The notes below the pieces were generated by a model. It had not been told where the DNA came from. It made no database searches and saw only the letters and a list, made by a program, of their open reading frames with translations. From NCBI RefSeq assembly GCF_021530565.1, contig NZ_JAKGBI010000023.1, positions 23,643 to 87,642 of the forward strand: a DNA stretch of 64,000 bases, read 5' to 3'. Numbering within the stretch: the first letter of the stretch is position 1; every line of letters starts with the position of its first letter. The DNA comes from Pseudoalteromonas sp. SMS1 (GTDB lineage: Bacteria > Pseudomonadota > Gammaproteobacteria > Enterobacterales > Alteromonadaceae). The translations under genes were made by a program, and so were the position numbers. Positions 54,379-63,969 of this stretch are shown here, one piece after another.

Positions 54379-57300
54379 ATGCAGAAGGCAAACGGCAATG
54401 CAACAGGTAATGTGCTCGGTGTTCAATGTGACACTGTTTACGCACTTATTAAGCAACATGCGCAGCTCACCCCTGAAAAAATCGCAATTATAGATGGCGA
54501 AATTGAAGTGACATATGAACAACTGATGTCCGCCGCCTGGGCAATAACATCCGAAATCAAAAAGCAGCAAATTCCAAGCGGTTCATTGATTGCCGTGTGT
54601 ATGGTCAGAAAATGGAATTTGATTGCAACGATGATCGGCATACATAAAGCGGGCTGCGCTTACATACCAATCGATCCAAACTACCCCAAGAGTCGCGTAG
54701 AATACATGCTATCTCACTCCAAAGTGCATGCAGCCATTATTGACTCGCACGAAGCCAGTGACCTATGTGCAAATGTCAGTCATTGCATTAATATTCAATC
54801 GCTCAATATGGAAGCCCAAAACACTGAACCAGCCGGTTCACCGGTTAGTAGCGACTTGGCCTATGTTATTTATACCTCAGGCTCAACAGGTAACCCAAAA
54901 GGTGTCGCTATTGCACATCACAATCTAATGGCCATGTCACGCGCATTGAGGCAACTTTTTGGCCAAAGAGAATTGCAAGGCGTTTTGGCTGCAGCGTCAG
55001 TGTGTTTTGATACCTCAGTTATGGAGACATTGGGGACACTGTCATTAGGTGGTACATTGATTCTGGCGAAGAATGCGCTAGCACTCCCCACCTTGCCTCA
55101 CGCAGATAAAGTAAAAGCCTGTGTGATGGTACCATCCTCGATGCAAGCACTGCTCAATACTGGCCCCCTTCCTAAACATATTGAATGCGTGGTGTTTGGA
55201 GGTGAGGCACTAAAATCAGCCTTAGTTGATAAAATACATGGTGTTAATCCAAGAGTTCGCGTTGTGAATGCATATGGCCCGACAGAAGATACTGTGTTTT
55301 CAACCCTCTGTGAAATTGAGGTGGGCGCAAAGAACATTCCAATCGGCCGGCCTGTTGAAGGTACGTATGCATATATTCTGGACGAGGGACTTCACCCCGT
55401 GGAAAAAGGGATAGCAGGCGAGCTGTATCTGGGTGGGGATAAGTTGGCAAGCGGGTATTTACATGATCACAGCCAAACCCGCCATCGCTTTATAGAACTG
55501 CAAATTAATCAGCACGCCCCCAAACAGAGAATGTATAGAACGGGAGACTTATGCCGCTGGAATACGAAGGGAGAAATTGAGTTTGTTGGGCGCATAGATC
55601 AACAAGTGAAAATTCGTGGATTTCGCATTGAATTAGGTGAAATTGAATCTGTATTGGAGTCACTCCCATTTATCGACGCTGCGGCGGTAAATGCCGTGGA
55701 AAGTGAGAATGGACAAAAGTCACTTGTGGCATACGTGGTAGAAAAACCCAATGCACCAAGCCACGATACCCTAAGAGCTCTACTTTTAGAGCAACTGCCA
55801 AACTACATGGTGCCACACTTGTTTATGTCCTTAGATGCGCTGCCACTGTTACCCAACGAGAAATTGGATAGAAGCAAACTACCTAGCTTAACCGAAGTGA
55901 GGCTCGCTAACCAAGCCAGCCCAGAATGGATTAACGAAGTTGAAAGTAAGGACAAGCTTACAAACACGATTAGCGTTATTCGCCAAGCGCTAGCAACCCT
56001 GCTTGGGATCTCAGAACCTGCGCGCATTAACCCCAACACAAGCTTTGATAGCTTGGGCATAGACTCATTAAACTTGCTAGAGCTTTCAAGTCGCATAAGC
56101 CGCACACTCAACGTCGCTATCTCACCAACACACATTGCTGCTTACCCAACTCCAGCCTTGCTAGGCACGCATATAATCGATGGCCAATCACAACAGCACA
56201 CTGAACCAAGTGAAGGTAATCATCAACGAGACACTTTGCACCAATTTCAAACCTTATTGCAATCTAGCCACCCAACTTTTGGCTCGGCAAGTGTACAAGC
56301 TTGGGATATCAATGATAAAAGCTTATTAGTCGAAGCAATATTAAACATGGTTAACCGACTGCAACGTAATCCATATGGCAAAGTGTTAAAAACTGGCAGC
56401 TCAGCGAGAGGCTTAATTGGTGATAGTTATCATGATGAACAACGCCAATCCATCATTTGGTCAACCAATTTGTATTTTGGTTTTAACCGAGATCCAGAAG
56501 TGATTGCGCATGCAACAGATGCACTACAAAACTATGGCACGGGTATGGGTATTTCAGCAGCGGCAACGGGTATGACTGACCAACATGTCGCCTTTGAAAA
56601 AGAGTTTGCCGAACTAGTTGGCAAATCCAGTGCTTGCCTGTTTCCTACTGGCTATACAGCTAACCTAGGCGCAATATCAGGCATACTGGGACCGAACGAC
56701 ATTGTGGTTATTGACCAGCTTTGTCACGCATCCATTGTTGATGGCGCAAGACTCAGTGGCGCCACTGTTCGTACTTTTAAACACAATGATAAAAGTGATT
56801 TGGCCACGATTTTGGCCGCTGAGCAATCGCCCTACCGCACGACTTTAGTTGTTTTAGAAAGTGTCTACAGCATGGGCGAGGGCACAGCTCCTGTTGCCGA
56901 TATTGTCAACACGGCAAAGCAATATGGTGCCCTCGTACTTGTCGATGAAGCACACTCATTTGGTTTTTATGGCAAGCGTGGTGCAGGCGTGTGTGTCGAA
57001 CAAGGGGTCAGCGATCAGGTGGACTTTATTATGACAACTTTAAGCAAAGCACTGGGAAGTATAGGGGGGGTTATTGCAGCCAGTGAAAAACATATTAACC
57101 TGCTAAAGTCAGCGTCCAGAGCGTATATATTCCAAGCTTCAATCAGCCCTGCTGACATTGCAGCAGCCTTAGCGTCATTGCGCATTTTACAAAATGACGA
57201 TGCTATGAGAGCCCAGCTCTGGGACCGCACTCGCTACATGCGCACCCTGTTTCAAGAAGCAGGATTTGACCTTGGGACGGGGGATGGGCCAATTGTCACA

Positions 57301-57954
57301 CCGCACTTTGGAGACAAGGATAAGCTTTATGCCATTGTTCAGAGTTTATATCAACGTGGTGTGCAAACGCTGGCGGTAACCTACCCCATTGTTGAAAAAG
57401 GACGTGGCCGGCTACGCTTTATTTGCTCGGCTGCACATACCTATGCAGACATTGATCATACCGTAAACGCGCTCATTGAGGCAGAAAAAGAAGTGAATGC
57501 ATACTTCGAACAGCAGCAGGTCAACATAAGTAACGCAAACCCTGTGCACCTTGCAACATCGCTATATGCATTAACCAGTTGGAGAGATACGTTTGCAGGC
57601 TATATCAAAATGTATTTGCAAAACACAGTAACCCCACAACCTGAACTTGCGATATCAATCAAACTCCAAGCCAGCGAACCCCCTCTCACTCTCACGATCG
57701 AAAAAGGTCAATTATGTGTTAGTCAAGATGCTGTAGGAGACCTTCCCTATTGTGAATTAACCCTTGTAAGCCAAAAAGCATTGGAAGCACTAAAACAACA
57801 CAATGTGCAATCTTTACTTGAAACGGTTTGTCAAAGTGGGTGCATTTTAAATGGCCAAAGCGAGGTATTTGTATGGTTTATTGCCAGGCTAATAGAATAC
57901 GGTCATCGTGACTTGCAAACCAGCATAACGAATAAGGCGGTGACGATGGTATAA
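54379..57954 (+). CDS. NRPS-like megaenzyme: adenylation, carrier, alpha-oxoamine synthase, SCP2-like domain
   Basis: I start at ATG 54379, eight bases after AAGGA, giving 1191 residues. Residues about 20-510 are an adenylation domain with YTSGSTGNPKG, NAYGPTE, YRTGD and the catalytic Lys in LPNEKLDR. A carrier domain follows with phosphopantetheine Ser563 in LGIDSLNLLEL. Residues about 670-1045 are a PLP alpha-oxoamine synthase (AONS/KBL/SPT family): VIDQLCHASIVDG, LVDEAHSFGFYG, and PLP lysine Lys890 in TLSKALGS. The last ~125 residues look like an SCP2 lipid-binding fold. By family logic the acid loaded on the carrier is condensed with an amino acid, with loss of CO2, to an alpha-aminoketone, so no thioesterase is needed. 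The product is unknown. It has its own terminator. Confidence 0.9.
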   Translation: MQKANGNATGNVLGVQCDTVYALIKQHAQLTPEKIAIIDGEIEVTYEQLMSAAWAITSEIKKQQIPSGSLIAVCMVRKWNLIATMIGIHKAGCAYIPIDPNYPKSRVEYMLSHSKVHAAIIDSHEASDLCANVSHCINIQSLNMEAQNTEPAGSPVSSDLAYVIYTSGSTGNPKGVAIAHHNLMAMSRALRQLFGQRELQGVLAAASVCFDTSVMETLGTLSLGGTLILAKNALALPTLPHADKVKACVMVPSSMQALLNTGPLPKHIECVVFGGEALKSALVDKIHGVNPRVRVVNAYGPTEDTVFSTLCEIEVGAKNIPIGRPVEGTYAYILDEGLHPVEKGIAGELYLGGDKLASGYLHDHSQTRHRFIELQINQHAPKQRMYRTGDLCRWNTKGEIEFVGRIDQQVKIRGFRIELGEIESVLESLPFIDAAAVNAVESENGQKSLVAYVVEKPNAPSHDTLRALLLEQLPNYMVPHLFMSLDALPLLPNEKLDRSKLPSLTEVRLANQASPEWINEVESKDKLTNTISVIRQALATLLGISEPARINPNTSFDSLGIDSLNLLELSSRISRTLNVAISPTHIAAYPTPALLGTHIIDGQSQQHTEPSEGNHQRDTLHQFQTLLQSSHPTFGSASVQAWDINDKSLLVEAILNMVNRLQRNPYGKVLKTGSSARGLIGDSYHDEQRQSIIWSTNLYFGFNRDPEVIAHATDALQNYGTGMGISAAATGMTDQHVAFEKEFAELVGKSSACLFPTGYTANLGAISGILGPNDIVVIDQLCHASIVDGARLSGATVRTFKHNDKSDLATILAAEQSPYRTTLVVLESVYSMGEGTAPVADIVNTAKQYGALVLVDEAHSFGFYGKRGAGVCVEQGVSDQVDFIMTTLSKALGSIGGVIAASEKHINLLKSASRAYIFQASISPADIAAALASLRILQNDDAMRAQLWDRTRYMRTLFQEAGFDLGTGDGPIVTPHFGDKDKLYAIVQSLYQRGVQTLAVTYPIVEKGRGRLRFICSAAHTYADIDHTVNALIEAEKEVNAYFEQQQVNISNANPVHLATSLYALTSWRDTFAGYIKMYLQNTVTPQPELAISIKLQASEPPLTLTIEKGQLCVSQDAVGDLPYCELTLVSQKALEALKQHNVQSLLETVCQSGCILNGQSEVFVWFIARLIEYGHRDLQTSITNKAVTMV

Positions 57955-57978
57955 AATCATTATAGATTGGTGCATGAG

Positions 57979-58012
57979 AAGCCAAGGTGATACTACTTGG
58001 CTTTTGTTTTTT
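57979..58012 (+). terminator. Strong rho-independent terminator after the NRPS-like gene
   Basis: AAGCCAAG / CTTGGCTT is a perfect 8-bp stem with a nine-base loop, followed by TTGTTTTTT. It begins 25 bases after the stop codon. Confidence 0.92.
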
Positions 58013-58102
58013 CGCGAGCAAAATTTGAAACGAACGAATAGACACAAGTACAGACTTTTAAACGAAGCGATGTGCCGTTATTGTTATATACCTTCATGTG
58101 CA

Positions 58103-58582
58103 TTATCGAAATACCTGCCGCATAAAATTAATCTTATAACTGTCCCTAGCAAGAATATGCTTACTATGCATAAAAAATGCGTAAGACTCACAAAAGTCTT
58201 CTTGTGTATTAGTCTTGGCGTACTCGCTCACATGGTGACGACTTTTTCGCGCGCATAAAACCCATTCTCTGCGCTCATGAACAGACAGTATTTTATTAAA
58301 TACATGATGCCCTATTTCATGATAAAGCAAATGCAAAAACTCCTTGCGATTATTAAACTTGTATATTGTCACAAAGTTTTGCGGTAATTGATTGTATTCC
58401 CCAAGTACATTCTGATTAACAACCGATGGGTTGCTATAACTTCTTTGAAAAAATCGGGTTGGATCATAGACAATGTGAGTCAAACTTTTAATGTGCTTAG
58501 TAGGCAATTGCTCTACATAATGCTTTACATCAGATATCGAGATCACGCTTTGCTTATCAAAGTTTTTTAAAACTAACGGCAT
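58103..58582 (-). CDS. Small HEXXH zinc metallopeptidase-like protein (ATLF/anthrax lethal-factor-like fold)
   Basis: A 159-residue protein without signal peptide. The zinc motif is HEIGHHVF at about residue 89. A SEYAKTNTQEDFCESYAFF segment supplies the third ligand, and its Y-A-x-T-N-x-x-E-D-F-x-E-S pattern is that of ATLF-like peptidase domains. The catalytic core is complete in a very short chain. The protein should be cytoplasmic, or exported by a route not visible here. It converges with the NRPS-like gene. The target is unknown, and no immunity-like partner is next to it. Confidence 0.75.
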   Translation of the reverse strand: MPLVLKNFDKQSVISISDVKHYVEQLPTKHIKSLTHIVYDPTRFFQRSYSNPSVVNQNVLGEYNQLPQNFVTIYKFNNRKEFLHLLYHEIGHHVFNKILSVHERREWVLCARKSRHHVSEYAKTNTQEDFCESYAFFMHSKHILARDSYKINFMRQVFR

Positions 58583-59058
58583 AAAATTATTTAAAATGAC
58601 AATGTGAGAAATACGTTCTCATTAACAGAAGTCCCAGTGCTTTCGCCCAATTATACAGATGTCGTTATAGGTTTCACTAAAAAGTGAACAACCAAAGTAA
58701 ACAAAGGTACCAATAAAAATGTGTGGAAACACAGATCAACAACATCGTCGAGCTGACGTCCCCTTGCCACCTGACTTAAGGGCGCCATAAGCATGCACCG
58801 TTAGCATATTATTTAACAGGCAATGTTTTTATAAATTATGCGCTTTACCTTGTTAGATTGGTCATCATGTCCCCTTGCCCACTTAAATTTAATACAGCTC
58901 TATCGCTCACTGCAACCTTAATAAGCAGAGTTATTGCCGACGTATAAACTCCTATGGCGTTCAGAATACCCCTCTAAACTGAGCTCTGACTTTATGTCCA
59001 TCCCGACATTTTGTATATAATATCGTCGCAAGAATGCATCACTTAAGGAAAGCACAAG
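58583..59058 (+). other. Intergenic region with a possible promoter
   Basis: 476 bases without a credible gene. TATAAT at 59016-59021, 38 bases before the ATG at 59059, is a likely -10, with no good -35. The 11-base string GTCCCCTTGCC occurs twice, at 58758 and 58869. Confidence 0.4.
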
Positions 59059-61032
59059 ATGAAATACATATTAGGGATCTCTGCTTTAGCGATTGTAACC
59101 ATGCAAAATGCACACGCAATCGCTAAGCCCACAGGATCATTTTCTTTTCAACCCAGTACAATTACGGTGGGACAATCCAGCACACTGAGATGGCACATTG
59201 TTAATGCGACAAGTTGTAAAAATCAATGGGGAACCGAAATTGGCGTGAGGGGATCGTACACAACCACGCCCTCCGTTGGTACTACCGAATACAAATTTAC
59301 ATGCTCGGGGCCTGGCGGGCGCACCCTCTTCAAAGCACTACGCGTCGTAAAACCACGCCCTTTACCAAGGGCTAATTTCGCTTATTCCCCCCGAAGTGCC
59401 GAAGTTGGCACGCCAGTCACCTTAAGGTGGTCGACGGAACATGCGACGTCATGTAAAAACCCGTGGGGAACCGAAATTGGCACATCAGGACGTTATACTT
59501 TTACTAGTAGTAAGCCTGGTACTGTAAGCTATAACTTTACATGCTCTGGCCCAGGTGGGAGTACTAAAGCGACTGCATCATATACCTTAACCCCCGCCCC
59601 TAAACCGACAATCAGCAATTTAAAATATACGCCAAAAACCGCTTATTTAGGCCAAAGTCAAACATTAAGGTTTTCGTATAGTCATGCAAGTAAATGCTAT
59701 GCCTATAACAGTAATGGTGACGAAATTACCTATTATGAAGGGACTCAAAAAAACGGTAGTTACATTTGGACATCAAAGCCTCGTACACATCTTGTAGACA
59801 GCTACGAACTCACAGTATTTTGTGAAGGGAAAGGGGGCAGCACACAAAGTACCACTGACTATAGCGTCTCAGAAAACCCAACCGTGGTGACACTAAGACA
59901 CGCGTTTAAGAACAAAGCACCTCACAATTGGGTTGATAATATTCATTGTGATACACCTGTCACCATTAATGGCCGAGCGCAGAATGTTTGCGACGTAAAG
60001 CATATGTACAATGCATGGCTTGGCATCGATGGACTACTTGATCTATACCTTGCATCTGGTGATACCTCATTGGCCGAATTAGCATTGCAAATCAGTGAAA
60101 AGTATAAAAGTATTGGTCAAGACAAAAATGGCGACGGCTACCTAGATTGGTTCAGCACACCTTTATTCAACCACAATGGTAATATGTACGACCATGATCA
60201 CTACGAGTGGCGTGCAGGTGCTGGCGTTGCACGAACCATCGCCGTGATATTAGATGATCCTGAACTTGCCAATTTACATAACAGAGCAAACACGCTTCTC
60301 TCTTTTGCGGAACAGCATATTTGGCGAAAGTGGTACGCAAAGTATAATCAATTCAGAAGTTTGAGAGTAACACACTTCATCGGCCGAGTTGGTACCATTG
60401 CACTCTTTCTTGATAAACACAGCTCTGACCCAACTCTAAAAAGTCAGTACATCCATTTTATCCAGAATCGCGGCCAAGTATTGAAAGACTCTTTAGAACA
60501 CATTACCACCAACAACGCTAATGCCTATAATATTCGCTGTTACGCGCCCGCAGGCTCTGTTGCCCAAGATTGTGCCTCGAACAGTTTACCTGTTGAAGGC
60601 ACCATTGACGTCAGCCATGCCGGTGATACAGTCTCATTTATTGTAGAGGCTTATCTAGCTGGGGGCTTTGGAATTTTTGACCATCAAGATATGGTGCGAC
60701 TATCAAATACGATCAAGCAGCTAATCATCTCTGATTTAGACCAACGGTTTAGATCCAATGTTTGCTCAATTAATGCCTGTAGTAAAAACAGGGGTCCAGA
60801 TCCCTACTACCGAAATATTGGCGCATATCAAAGCCAATGGGCAAAATTGGCACAGTTTGATAATAACTTACTCGATATTTATTTATACTGGCTGTCCACC
60901 CAGAGCATTAACGTGACCCCAAGAACAACACCGGACATCTTGATTAATCATGCGCAATCATTACCTGGTGGCTATGGAACACCCAATATATTGGGGAATA
61001 TTGCGTTAGCAGTCGCGAGAACTCAGTCTTAA
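59059..61032 (+). CDS. Secreted protein with three Ig-like repeats and an alpha/alpha-toroid-like domain
   Basis: A 657-residue exported protein with a signal peptide (1-20, AHA). Two tandem Ig-like repeats (about 25-105 and 108-190) share ATSCKNxWGTEIG and YxFTCSGPGG. A third, diverged repeat (about 193-280) follows. Residues about 285-655 are all-alpha, with WRAGAGVARTIAVIL, DVSHAGDTVSFIVEAYLAG and QSQWAKL, and look like the toroid of polysaccharide lyases or GH-type enzymes. Catalytic residues cannot be named with confidence; the His-rich MYDHDHYEWRAG and DVSHAGD stretches are candidates. A role in binding and cutting a surface polysaccharide is inference. Confidence 0.7.
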   Translation: MKYILGISALAIVTMQNAHAIAKPTGSFSFQPSTITVGQSSTLRWHIVNATSCKNQWGTEIGVRGSYTTTPSVGTTEYKFTCSGPGGRTLFKALRVVKPRPLPRANFAYSPRSAEVGTPVTLRWSTEHATSCKNPWGTEIGTSGRYTFTSSKPGTVSYNFTCSGPGGSTKATASYTLTPAPKPTISNLKYTPKTAYLGQSQTLRFSYSHASKCYAYNSNGDEITYYEGTQKNGSYIWTSKPRTHLVDSYELTVFCEGKGGSTQSTTDYSVSENPTVVTLRHAFKNKAPHNWVDNIHCDTPVTINGRAQNVCDVKHMYNAWLGIDGLLDLYLASGDTSLAELALQISEKYKSIGQDKNGDGYLDWFSTPLFNHNGNMYDHDHYEWRAGAGVARTIAVILDDPELANLHNRANTLLSFAEQHIWRKWYAKYNQFRSLRVTHFIGRVGTIALFLDKHSSDPTLKSQYIHFIQNRGQVLKDSLEHITTNNANAYNIRCYAPAGSVAQDCASNSLPVEGTIDVSHAGDTVSFIVEAYLAGGFGIFDHQDMVRLSNTIKQLIISDLDQRFRSNVCSINACSKNRGPDPYYRNIGAYQSQWAKLAQFDNNLLDIYLYWLSTQSINVTPRTTPDILINHAQSLPGGYGTPNILGNIALAVARTQS

Positions 61033-61208
61033 TATGACTAGATTGTTGATTTAATCACTAAGCGTAAGACGATGCTCTAGCTTTGGGCTTGCGCTTAGTT
61101 TTATAAGTTAAATACGAAGATGAGTTAAACACATGGTAATTATCACATTGCTTAGATTGAATACTAAACATGCGCTTAAATAAGCCTACATTCTATACTA
61201 CTACCACT

Positions 61209-61916
61209 TTAATCTATATTAGATGGCGATAGAATAACTTTATTCACAACTTCGTCCGTTTGAGTTTGAAAATGAACAATTATGTAAATATTTTCTTTCA
61301 CTAAATCGCGTAAAAATTCTTTTCCAATAAAGTTAATGACTGTCGGCCTAAGCTCCGCTTGACTTGCGTTTTTAAACTCATTAATCGCCCCATTCGTTAG
61401 TGTAAAATTTAAAAAAACGCCAGAGCCATTCTCATCTTTGTGTGCCTCTAATTTAATAAAATAATCAGGGTTCAGTTCAATATCAGAGTTATTGACATTT
61501 TCTACTAAGTTTTGAGCAATATCGTCACTAGACTGAGACACCCATAAATAACTTATAGCGATAGCACCATACAAAAATACTGAAATGAGCGATATACCAA
61601 AAACCTTCCAGCTAGACTCTATTTTATATTCTTCTGACGCCAATATTTCCTCTTTCGTAATGTACTGCTTATTTAGCAAGATAGTTACTGGGATTAAATA
61701 TAAAATAGGAATAAGGTTGTTAGGCGTCTTTTCAGGCAAAAAGGGAAGTATAAAAATGATGAGCGCACTTGTAATTAAGCTAATAATAAGCGCTTTGGAA
61801 GCAATTTCTTTTTTATTAACCGATTCAAATGCAGACTTCAAAAAGTATGCAGCAGCAAAAGGCCCCCCAAAAAAAGTGGCTACTTGAATTTGTCTCGGTG
61901 AATAAATACTTCTCAT
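61209..61916 (-). CDS. Hypothetical membrane protein with C-terminal soluble domain
   Basis: A 235-residue protein. It starts YSPRQIQVATFFGGPFAAAY, a motif seen in a group of uncharacterised gammaproteobacterial membrane proteins, and has four hydrophobic spans in residues 10-130, followed by a soluble domain of about 100 residues with no cysteine. AAGGA lies just before the ATG. The function is unknown. It faces the Ig-repeat gene tail to tail. Confidence 0.7.
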   Translation of the reverse strand: MRSIYSPRQIQVATFFGGPFAAAYFLKSAFESVNKKEIASKALIISLITSALIIFILPFLPEKTPNNLIPILYLIPVTILLNKQYITKEEILASEEYKIESSWKVFGISLISVFLYGAIAISYLWVSQSSDDIAQNLVENVNNSDIELNPDYFIKLEAHKDENGSGVFLNFTLTNGAINEFKNASQAELRPTVINFIGKEFLRDLVKENIYIIVHFQTQTDEVVNKVILSPSNID

Positions 61917-62392
61917 GAAAATCCTTAACTTATCACTTTATAAATAGGAAAGGTAGAGTGACTAAAGATCGTAAATTGTCTGTTATGCATCCGAGGCTTA
62001 ACAAGCTCCCACGCCAGCAATTTACTTGAGAAACAACTTTACTACACAAGCTGTGTTTTTTGCAACAATCTCAACACTGTGAAAGATGTGAACTAGCCAA
62101 AGGACAAAACTGGGCAAAGAATTTAAGAAATACCGACAAGGTGTCTAATTAAAGTACTAAACTGACGACTTTTTACTTCAATTTAAAATTCACAAAAAAC
62201 ACACACTCAAATAAAAATAAAATAATATTATTTTTTATTTTCCATCCACTCAATTTCAGTGTAAATTGCAAGAAAACAAAAATATAAAAACACCAAAATC
62301 CATTTAAAACACAACTAAAAAACAAAAAATTAACAAAGTATAATAATTAACTTAGTAATATAAAAATCAAACATACAATTCGAGGTAAGGAA
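61917..62392. other. AT-rich divergent intergenic region
   Basis: 476 bases between divergent genes, with long A- and T-tracts in the right half, and no credible gene. GAGGTAAGGA lies directly before the ATG at 62393 and is its ribosome site. I cannot place the promoters. Confidence 0.5.
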
Positions 62393-63343
62393 ATGATTAA
62401 ATCGACTATGCTTGCAACAAGCGTTGGTATTGTGTTGGGTTATGCTTCTACTGCGTATGCAGCTGCTCCTGCATGCTCGGTAAAAACAGTTGTAACAGAC
62501 AAATGTACCGTATTCCCTAATAGCTCTAGCGTCAACACACAACTCAATAAATATATTGGTGATTTACACACAAGCTGTAATAGGCATGACATAGCTTATA
62601 ATACGTTAGGAAAAGACAAAGCAGCCGCAGATAGAAAGCTTAGAAATGACCTGCGCAAAGATTGCCTTGATAACCCTATCACTGCGACAGCTTGCCTCGC
62701 GGTCGTCGAAATTGCATACAACATTGTAAAAGGAAATGTAGGGCATCAATTTTATAACGCTCGACAAAATGAGATGCTAGCACATGTTCAGAGCACCGAT
62801 ACAAAATTAAAAAGAAATACTTGTTTAGCTACGCCAGAGCAACAAAGGTATGTAGACTCGAATTTACTTACCCATATCACGAATAAGTTTCAGTCTATTA
62901 CCAAACGAAAGCCATCTGCATTTGAAGAGTTTGACATGCTCAGCAAATATATCCCGTCACAGGGTCATAATGGCACCAGCTTTAACAACTACATCACATC
63001 ATATGCTTACAATCGAAAAGGTGTAAACACACCTGTTATTAACAGCTATAGCTTTGATGAGTCTGCACATGACTTTTACAGTTACACATTTTACCCACAT
63101 CTAACAAATGGCAGCAACGCAACATACAATTGGCGTGTTAATCTAGGTGCTAAGACCACTAAAAACTATGAGTATGTAAGCTACAACGACTTCGACAGTA
63201 ATGTCACTTTAAACGGATACTTATATGTATATCGTTCAATGCAAGAGCGCGACGTTATGTTCATCAATAAGTCATTCACTGCCAAAGGGGCATGCGGACC
63301 ATCTCCTGAGCATGTGTGCAATGTACCCGGTTTAGAGTGGTAA
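62393..63343 (+). CDS. Secreted phospholipase A2-like protein
   Basis: A 316-residue exported protein with a signal peptide (1-24, AYA). Residues about 28-135 contain the PLA2 active-site pattern CNRHDIAYN (C62, H65, D66), followed by a KAAADRKLRNDLRKDC helix, as in prokaryotic and fungal secreted PLA2 enzymes. Cysteines before and after it (28, 38, 62, 85, 95) could form the usual disulphides. The second half (about 150-316) is unlike known PLA2 enzymes and may be a binding domain. It likely cleaves phospholipids outside the cell. It has a strong ribosome site and its own terminator. Confidence 0.78.
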   Translation: MIKSTMLATSVGIVLGYASTAYAAAPACSVKTVVTDKCTVFPNSSSVNTQLNKYIGDLHTSCNRHDIAYNTLGKDKAAADRKLRNDLRKDCLDNPITATACLAVVEIAYNIVKGNVGHQFYNARQNEMLAHVQSTDTKLKRNTCLATPEQQRYVDSNLLTHITNKFQSITKRKPSAFEEFDMLSKYIPSQGHNGTSFNNYITSYAYNRKGVNTPVINSYSFDESAHDFYSYTFYPHLTNGSNATYNWRVNLGAKTTKNYEYVSYNDFDSNVTLNGYLYVYRSMQERDVMFINKSFTAKGACGPSPEHVCNVPGLEW

Positions 63344-63360
63344 CCCTCTAAACTTAATAC

Positions 63361-63391
63361 TAAAAAAGCCAGCGAATAGCTGGCTTTTTTA
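63361..63391 (+). terminator. Rho-independent terminator after the PLA2-like gene
   Basis: AAAAAAGCCAGC / GCTGGCTTTTTT forms a long perfect stem with a five-base loop (GAATA) and a built-in T-run. It is symmetric and can work in both directions. Confidence 0.92.
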
Positions 63392-63681
63392 GTGCAGATA
63401 GTCTTGTTCAAATTTTCAATGTCGATGCTTTACTTAGCATATGTAAAATGATCAGATATGGCCTACCTTGAATTACTCTAAATTACACCTCAAGGATCCT
63501 AACGATAAAAGTCAGCCACTCATTAACTGTCATACTATCAGTCTCTGGAGTGAAATTTGCCTCATACTCATAAGTAAAGTTTATGGATAACTCAGACTCT
63601 TACATTAACTTTTGAATTCCTTAGACACTAATAAGCAATATGTCTGATTTTCTCTCGATTTAAATTACTCAAGTAAAACAT

Positions 63682-63969
63682 TCATATTAATTCTACAAAC
63701 GTGATGGATAAGCAAGCGGTTGTGATTCTGAATTCATCGATAGCTAATTCATCATTTTCGTTGATAACTCGCAAAATATTGAAGCTTTCTGGTTTGTGCA
63801 CTACCATGCAAAAATCCACTTCCTGAAAATATTGGGGACATATATGGTCAGGTTTCTTCCCTGTATATTTGTCATCTCCACACAAAAAAGCACGGCGTAC
63901 ACACCGTGCTATTAAGTGATAATAAGAAGTCGAGGACAAATCTATCAATGCTTTCCTTGCTCTTGTCAT
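63682..63969 (-). pseudogene. Fragment of a REP-associated (Y1/IS200-like) tyrosine transposase
   Basis: The first 38 residues (MTRARKALIDLSSTSYYHLI, then ARCVRRAFLCGDDKYTGK) are the conserved N-terminus of RAYT-type Y1 transposases. After about 63856 the similarity ends: the frame runs on with unrelated text, and the catalytic HxH and tyrosine regions are missing. A full gene would need about 300 residues. It is therefore a truncated remnant. The 290 bases to its left, from 63392, hold nothing I can name. Confidence 0.7.

Noticed and set aside
57974..58258. 94-codon frame after the NRPS-like gene
   Set aside because: It begins next to and runs through a strong terminator, and overlaps the end of the HEXXH gene on the other strand.
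58758..58879. Repeated GTCCCCTTGCC as a regulatory or CRISPR-like repeat
   Set aside because: Only two copies 111 bases apart and no regular array; too little to call.
63889..63910. Hairpin AGCACGG...CCGTGCT as a transposon end
   Set aside because: It lies within codons for the conserved RRAFLCG-type transposase region, so it is best explained as coding sequence.
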